NCBI GenBank assembly: GCA_016234555.1 | Contig: JACRBJ010000041.1 | Location: 1-47,938 of the forward strand | From: Chloroflexota bacterium | Lineage (GTDB): Bacteria > Chloroflexota > Anaerolineae > Anaerolineales > Villigracilaceae | Direction of reading: 5' to 3' | DNA: 47,938 nucleotides | In this document: one piece after another, positions 43,911 through 47,938 of the stretch | Layout of the letters: the number at the start of each line of letters is the position of its first letter | Numbering within the stretch: the first letter of the stretch is position 1 | Made by a program: the position numbers and the translations under genes | Notes under the pieces: generated by a model | The model's database searches: none | What the model was told of the DNA's origin: nothing | The model's input: the letters and a program-made list of their open reading frames with translations, nothing else

Positions 43911-43937
43911 TCAGTGAACAGTGATCAGTAGACAGTG
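43906..43937. repeat. AGTCAGTGAACAGTGATC-type word repeat at a stop codon
   Basis: Near-tandem words CAGTAGT-CAGTGAA-CAGTGAT-CAGTAGA-CAGTGAA. The TAG of the first word (43908-43910) is the stop of the DUF4349 gene. Same word family as the tract at 32648. Confidence 0.7.
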
Positions 43938-43978
43938 AAGAAGACCTCGGAGGATAAACATTCCTCCGAGGTCTTCTT
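43938..43978. terminator. Perfect 17-bp hairpin terminator
   Basis: The arms 43938-43954 (AAGAAGACCTCGGAGGA) and 43962-43978 are exact complements with loop TAAACAT. The T-rich 3' arm ends in TTCTT. The following 105 bp hold nothing recognisable. Confidence 0.85.
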
Positions 43979-44084
43979 GGGAATTCATTTTGACGCGCCA
44001 GAGCGGCACGCCCGAGAACATCCGCCTGGGTCGTGGATGAAACTCCGCAGCCGCCAGTGAGTTGATTTGAATTTGCTTGAAATG

Positions 44085-44115
44085 ACAAGGGCGACCTGAA
44101 ACGGGTCGCCCTTGT
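44085..44115. repeat. ACAAGGGCGACC hairpin
   Basis: The arms 44085-44096 and 44104-44115 are perfect complements with a 7-nt loop. The GGGCGACC core matches the element at 42050. Confidence 0.75.
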
Positions 44116-44164
44116 TCTATCCTAGCTGCCTGCCATCAGGACTATAATATTTCGAACCATCCCT

Positions 44165-44764
44165 ATGAAAAAGATGCCCGGTGCTTCACTTCACATTTTG
44201 TTCGGATTGTTGTTCCTGACTGCCTGCTCTTCCGCAGGTGAAACTGCCCTCCCTGCCATGACAGCAACTCCGAAGCCTGTTGCAACAGCACTGCCAACGC
44301 CTTCCTCACTCGGCGATTTTTTCACCTGGCGTGATCTGCAAGTAACGATGCTCCAATCCGAACTGACCGGGGACTATATCAATGAGTATGGTTCCGAACG
44401 AATCCCCTCGGCTGGGACGAAGTTCATGTGGGTGCATGTCCAATTGAAAAATGTGGGGCAAAAGGAGATGAATACGCCGGGCACCGAACATTTCAGCACG
44501 TTGTATGCTGGCGCGGAATTCAAGTCGACTTACGCTCACCGCAAAGACTATACAGACTACACTACTTTGGCACCCGTCCTCTTCCCAAACCAGCAAGTAG
44601 CTGCCTGGCTGCGGTTTGACGTCCCTGCCAGTGCCGAGTTGAAGGATTTGCGCTTCGTCTTCCTTCCCGAAAGTTCAGAGGTGGGCGTTTTGTCTTCATC
44701 TCCCAATTATCCTTATGCAACAGACCATCCGACGTATGTGTGGAGGTGTGAGGCAGGGAATTAG
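44165..44764 (+). CDS. Lipoprotein with DUF4352-like domain
   Basis: A 199-residue lipoprotein: signal with lipobox (LTAC), a Thr/Pro spacer (about 28-50), then a beta-sandwich domain (about 52-190) with FMWVHVQLKNVGQKE, a pattern of DUF4352/telomeric-repeat-factor-2-like Ig folds. The family often binds partners on the cell surface. There is no Shine-Dalgarno sequence; TATAAT at 44143-44148 lies 16 nt before the ATG, so the leader is short. Assignment to DUF4352 is tentative. Confidence 0.75.
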   Translation: MKKMPGASLHILFGLLFLTACSSAGETALPAMTATPKPVATALPTPSSLGDFFTWRDLQVTMLQSELTGDYINEYGSERIPSAGTKFMWVHVQLKNVGQKEMNTPGTEHFSTLYAGAEFKSTYAHRKDYTDYTTLAPVLFPNQQVAAWLRFDVPASAELKDLRFVFLPESSEVGVLSSSPNYPYATDHPTYVWRCEAGN

Positions 44765-44825
44765 AGAGGAGGTAAAGTTATTCCTCCTATTTCCATTTTG
44801 AAATTCTAGAAACAGGTGAAGTCGT

Positions 44826-45602
44826 ATGAAAAAAAGGATGCTGATTTTCTGGCGAAGCGTATTGTTATGGTGGAATTTGCAACGGGTAGCAGTCGGTCTG
44901 TTGATTTTGGCGGTCTTCATTGCGGCATATGGATATATTAATCAACATGGTAGTTGGCAGTTGCCCCTCCCTTTTGTCGCGGACTTTTATGCCAATGTGA
45001 GTACCGAGTTGATAAGCATTGTCATTACCATATTGATAATCGATGGGTTGAACGAACGCAGAACCATACAGCAAGAGAAGCAAGCCTTAATACTACAGAT
45101 GAGCAGCCCTACAAATTTTATAGCCAAAGAAGCGGCGCGGATTCTGCGCATGCGAGGGTGGCTGACCGACGGCACATTGCAGGGAGCGAACTTATTACGG
45201 GCTAACTTGCGAAAGGTGTTATTGGTCAAAGCTGACTTGCGCGGCGCGCTGTTCTACAAAGCTGAACTTTGGGATGCCTATTTACATGAAACGAACTTAA
45301 CGGGTGCCATCGAGCTTGAGGACTGGCAGTTGGTCACCGTAAAATACCTCCGTAAAGCAATTTTACCTGACGGCAAGGTCTATGATGGTCGCTTCAATCT
45401 ACGAGGTGACCTTAGTTGGGCTTACGATAAATTGGGAATTGCAAAAGATGATGACCAGGCAATAGCTGATTTTTATGGCGTTCCAGTTGACGATTATCGT
45501 CGGGGGCAAATTTGGGCGGCAGAAAATCTTCAAAAACTTCGTCAAGTTGCTGCTGCTCGGGACAAAAAGGCTTCTAAAATCGATATGGATATTGATCGGT
45601 AA
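44826..45602 (+). CDS. Membrane protein with pentapeptide repeats
   Basis: A 258-residue protein with two N-terminal transmembrane helices (about 17-36 and 57-77), a linker, and a short run of pentapeptide repeats A(N/D)LXX from about 117 to 165 (GANLLRANLRKVLLVKADLRGALFYKAEL). A C-terminal helical region follows. Pentapeptide repeats form a right-handed beta-helix; the role is unknown. The gene is clearly more AT-rich than its neighbours (many ATA, TTA and AAA codons), which points to recent transfer. It lies near an insertion sequence and a frameshifted gene. Confidence 0.8.
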   Translation: MKKRMLIFWRSVLLWWNLQRVAVGLLILAVFIAAYGYINQHGSWQLPLPFVADFYANVSTELISIVITILIIDGLNERRTIQQEKQALILQMSSPTNFIAKEAARILRMRGWLTDGTLQGANLLRANLRKVLLVKADLRGALFYKAELWDAYLHETNLTGAIELEDWQLVTVKYLRKAILPDGKVYDGRFNLRGDLSWAYDKLGIAKDDDQAIADFYGVPVDDYRRGQIWAAENLQKLRQVAAARDKKASKIDMDIDR

Positions 45603-45609
45603 GAGGAGG

Positions 45610-47582
45610 CTATACTCTTTCTCCCCTAAACTGCGTTTCATAAAGTTGAGCATACAACCCATTGACCGCCAGCAGTTCCTCGTGCGTGCCGCGCTCGACG
45701 ATTTTCCCGCGATCCATCACCAAAATCATATCCGCCGCCAAAATCGTGGACAGGCGATGGGCAATGACAATGCTTGTGCGTCCCGCCATAACGCGCTTCA
45801 AGGCGTCTTGAATCAGGGATTCGGATTCGCTGTCGAGTGAACTGGTGGCTTCGTCCAAAACGAGGATGCGCGGGTTTTTGAGGATCACGCGTGCGAGGGC
45901 AATGCGCTGTTTTCGCCGCCGCTCAGCCGGTATCCGCGTTCGCCGACGATGGTGTCGTAGCCTTCGGACAGGTCCATGATGAAGTTGTGGATGTTCGCGG
46001 CGCGCGCAGCGGACTCGATCTCCGCTTGCGTGGCTTCAGGCTTGGCGTAGATCAAGTTGGTGCGGATGGTGTCGTGGAAGAGGTAGGTCTCCTGCGTCAC
46101 CATGCCAATCGCGGCGGAGAGCGACTCAAGCGTCACATCGCGCAGGTCATACCCGTCGATGCGGATCAAACCGTCGGTGGGGTCGTACAGGCGCGGGATG
46201 AGATAGGTCACGGTGGTCTTGCCTGCTCCAGACGGACCGACGAGCGCGATCAACTGTCCAGCGGAGGCAGTGAAGGAGATTCCTTCCAAAGCGACGTCAC
46301 GGGCTTGAGATGTGTAATCAACTTCCCCGTCGTCATCCTGACGATTGACCGTCGACGACTGACCATTTCCACCCTTCGCCGTGGTCTGTCGTCCATTGTC
46401 CGTCGTCCCCGAGAACACTGCTTTAACGTCCTCCATCTTCCCATAGCGTTTGACATCCTTCAACAGTTTGGAGTCATCAACCTTGTAGTTGAAGGTGACA
46501 TCCTTGAATTCAAGTTCGCCTTCGACATCCTTCAATGCAACCGCATCATCCTTTTCGACAATATCATGCGGCAAATCCAGCACCTCGAAGACGCGCTCGA
46601 AGGAAACCATGCTGGTGGAGAATTCGACGGGCGCGCCAGCCAGCCCTTGCAGCGTGCCGTAGAGTTGACCGAGATACGAGCCGAAGGCGACGATGGTGCC
46701 GATGGTGAAGACGTCGGTGATGACGAAGTATCCGCCCAAGCCGTAGACGAGCGCCGTGCCCACCGCAGTCACCAGCCCGAAGATGACGAAGAACGACGAG
46801 CCGACCACCGCGCGTCGAATCCCAATGTCGCGGACGTTCGCGGCGCGTTCGCGGAAGCGCTTCTCCTCTTCACGCGTGCGCCCAAAGAGTTTGACCAGCA
46901 GCGCGCCGCCGATGTTGAGAGTCTCGTTCATGTGCGCATTCATCTGCGCATTGATGTCCATTGCCTGGCGGGCGATGTCGCGCAGGACGTTGCCAAGCCG
47001 CTGGGCGGTGATGATGAACAACGGCAGGATCAGCACGCTGACGACCGTCAGCCGCCATTCGAGCGTCAGCATGACTGCCAGCAACGCGACAGCTTCAACA
47101 AAGTTGGTGACGATGTTGACGATGGTGTTGCTGATGGCATTCTGCGCGCCGACCACGTCGCTGTTGAGGCGGGACATCAACTCGCCTGTCTTGGTGTTGG
47201 TGAAGAAGCGCAGCGACATCCGTTGCAGACGAGAGAACAGCGCAGACCGCAGGTCGAAGATCACGCCTTCGCCGACTGTTGAGTTGAGTCTGCGTTGGAC
47301 GACGCTGATTCCGCCGTTGAGCGCGGGGATGAACAGCAGCGCCAGTCCCAGCCAGATCAGGCGCTGCGTATCCTTGGCGGGCAGCACCACGTCGATCATG
47401 TTGCGAAAGATGAGCGGGGTCAACAGGGACAGTCCCGTGCTGAGTAAAATGGTAACCAACATACCCGCGATGTGTCCCCAATAAGGTTTGGCGTAATCGA
47501 GGACGCGCAGTAAAAGTTCGCGGGTCACTTTGGGCTTTTCGTCGCCCTGACGCATTGACATGAAAAAGCCGTAGCCGTGCAT
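45610..47582 (-). pseudogene. ABC exporter (fused TMD-NBD), frameshifted at 45910-45913
   Basis: A fused ABC exporter (MsbA/LmrA-like half transporter). The first 565 codons cover six helices, Walker A GPSGAGKTT, the Q-loop and YRLSGGE, then run into a stop (ENSALPSHA). The frame +1 from it continues at once with [21 protein letters not shown], the D- and H-loops and the C-terminus. Adding one A to the A4 run (45913-45910) restores [13 protein letters not shown], and 1973+1 nt is exactly 658 codons. An insert of about 60 residues, derived from repeat-like DNA, precedes VALEGISF. One missing base in a homopolymer may be a sequencing error. Start ATG with AGGAG. Confidence 0.9.
46327..46412. 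repeat. CGTCGTC/GTCCATTGTCC word repeat translated within the ABC exporter
   Basis: Degenerate words (CCGTCGTC, ATTGACCGTCGACGACTGACC, GTCTGTCGTCCATTGTCC, split here by commas) form a tract that encodes a Gly/Gln/Thr/Asp-rich insert in the nucleotide-binding domain, before the Walker A motif. It resembles the intergenic tracts elsewhere in the window. Confidence 0.6.
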
Positions 47583-47598
47583 GTAGTTAGTCTCCTGG

Positions 47599-47676
47599 TC
47601 AGATAGTCTTATAGTCGCATAGTTGTTGCCGCCATCAGACTATCTGACTATAAGACGATAAGACTAATACGGCAAC
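47599..47676. repeat. Inverted word repeat upstream of the ABC exporter
   Basis: TCAGATAGTC (47599-47608) and GACTATCTGA (47638-47647) are perfect complements. GTTGCCG (47625-47631) and CGGCAAC (47670-47676) form a second pair. TTATAGTC and GACTATAA words also recur. Confidence 0.7.
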
Positions 47677-47766
47677 TGGACAAAGGGGGAGGTTAATGAA
47701 AGTCTGATGGGAAAGGTATAATTGCAAAGTAGTGGTAATAAAGGGCGACAATAAGGATAATAGATT

Positions 47767-47802
47767 ATGACTAAAGATGAGATTCTAAAAATTTATGACA
47801 TT
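47767..47802 (+). pseudogene. First 12 codons of an unknown gene interrupted by an insertion sequence
   Basis: ATG at 47767 follows AAGGAT, with TATAAT at 47717-47722. It reads MTKDEILKIYDI and then enters the insertion-sequence terminus, stopping at 47818-47820. The rest of the gene, if any, would be on the far side of the element. Confidence 0.5.
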
Positions 47803-47938
47803 GCTCTGTTGCAAAGATAACGTGAACTAGCGATGAATGTTGTAGACCAAGGCCTTGATAATCGGCTCGCGGTTCTGAAGTTGTGTCTTTCGAGAACGGA
47901 TGGTATCACCAAACTTGCGTTTGATCACAGAATTGACC
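47803..47938 (-). mobile_element. Insertion sequence, terminal inverted repeat and transposase end (runs off window)
   Basis: GCTCTGTTGCAAAG at 47803-47816 resembles terminal repeats of the GGCTCTGTTGCAAA kind. The transposase reading frame ends just inside it. Only one end is visible, so target duplication and length cannot be judged. Confidence 0.75.
47827..47937 (-). CDS. Transposase, C-terminal 36 residues (DDE type)
   Basis: The fragment reads VNSVIKRKFGDTIRSRK followed by QLQNREPIIKALVYNIHR. The pattern SVIKRKFGD, SR, Q..RE, K.L.YNIHR is typical of the last helix region of DDE transposases in the IS4/IS5 superfamily; the family cannot be fixed from this piece. The visible frame is intact up to the window edge. 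Confidence 0.75.
   Translation of the reverse strand, partial: VNSVIKRKFGDTIRSRKTQLQNREPIIKALVYNIHR

Noticed and set aside
45891..47282. Plus-strand reading frame of 463 codons opposite the ABC exporter
   Set aside because: Antisense shadow of an identifiable ABC transporter; no start signals or family motifs.
15661..47700. Multiple palindromes as a possible CRISPR array
   Set aside because: The units are not regularly spaced, spacers are absent and cores differ; no cas gene is present.

Overview
The window looks like a chromosomal segment of an uncultured Anaerolineae-type Chloroflexota. The evidence is an alternative complex III operon with a split ActB, an FMN-riboswitch-controlled RibXY-type ABC transporter (a system described from Chloroflexi), many membrane-anchored or lipoprotein genes with Thr/Pro-rich linkers, and moderately GC-rich coding DNA. 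No taxonomic marker was compared, so this placement is inference.

Layout. 1-1155 (-) is the 5' part of rpoC, with its own promoter and a long leader hairpin, and no rpoB upstream. 1575-4748 (+) is a coupled set: response regulator/CpaE-like ATPase, Sir2 deacetylase, GAF histidine kinase. Next come an FHA membrane protein, an AI-2E-type transporter and a 60-residue protein. 7120-12351 (+) encodes three tandem paralogous polytopic membrane proteins. They are followed by an MFS exporter, an HtrA-like protease without a signal peptide, and a NarL-type regulator with a dead receiver. 16279-23031 (+) is an alternative complex III operon (actA, B1, B2, C, D, E and an extra monohaem cytochrome c). 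It lies behind a consensus promoter and a structured leader of about 185 nt.

23153-30851 (-) holds three secreted or anchored proteins (Ig/Fn3-like lipoprotein, unknown anchored protein, peptidyl-prolyl isomerase), groES-groEL under a perfect CIRCE operator, and two overlapping TPR proteins. 31027-35450 (+) holds small membrane proteins, two SDR enzymes and a GT39-like glycosyltransferase. 35447-39418 is a T-box-controlled operon of an alpha/beta hydrolase and valS. A 2[4Fe-4S] ferredoxin follows, then an FMN riboswitch with two downstream terminators and an ABC importer (permease, binding protein, ATPase). The right end has a DUF4349 lipoprotein, a second lipoprotein, an AT-rich pentapeptide-repeat protein, an ABC exporter broken by one missing base, and an insertion sequence that interrupts a short reading frame and runs off the window.

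Three themes recur. (1) Promoters at the clearest loci use TTGACT as the -35 box. Several genes for exported proteins have a -10 box within 6-16 nt of the start codon and no Shine-Dalgarno sequence, suggesting leaderless or near-leaderless mRNAs. (2) Hairpin palindromes and degenerate word repeats fill many intergenic gaps. They often overlap or abut stop codons, and in valS and the ABC exporter similar sequence is translated in frame. (3) RNA-level control is prominent: T-box, FMN riboswitch, the act leader and the rpoC leader hairpin.
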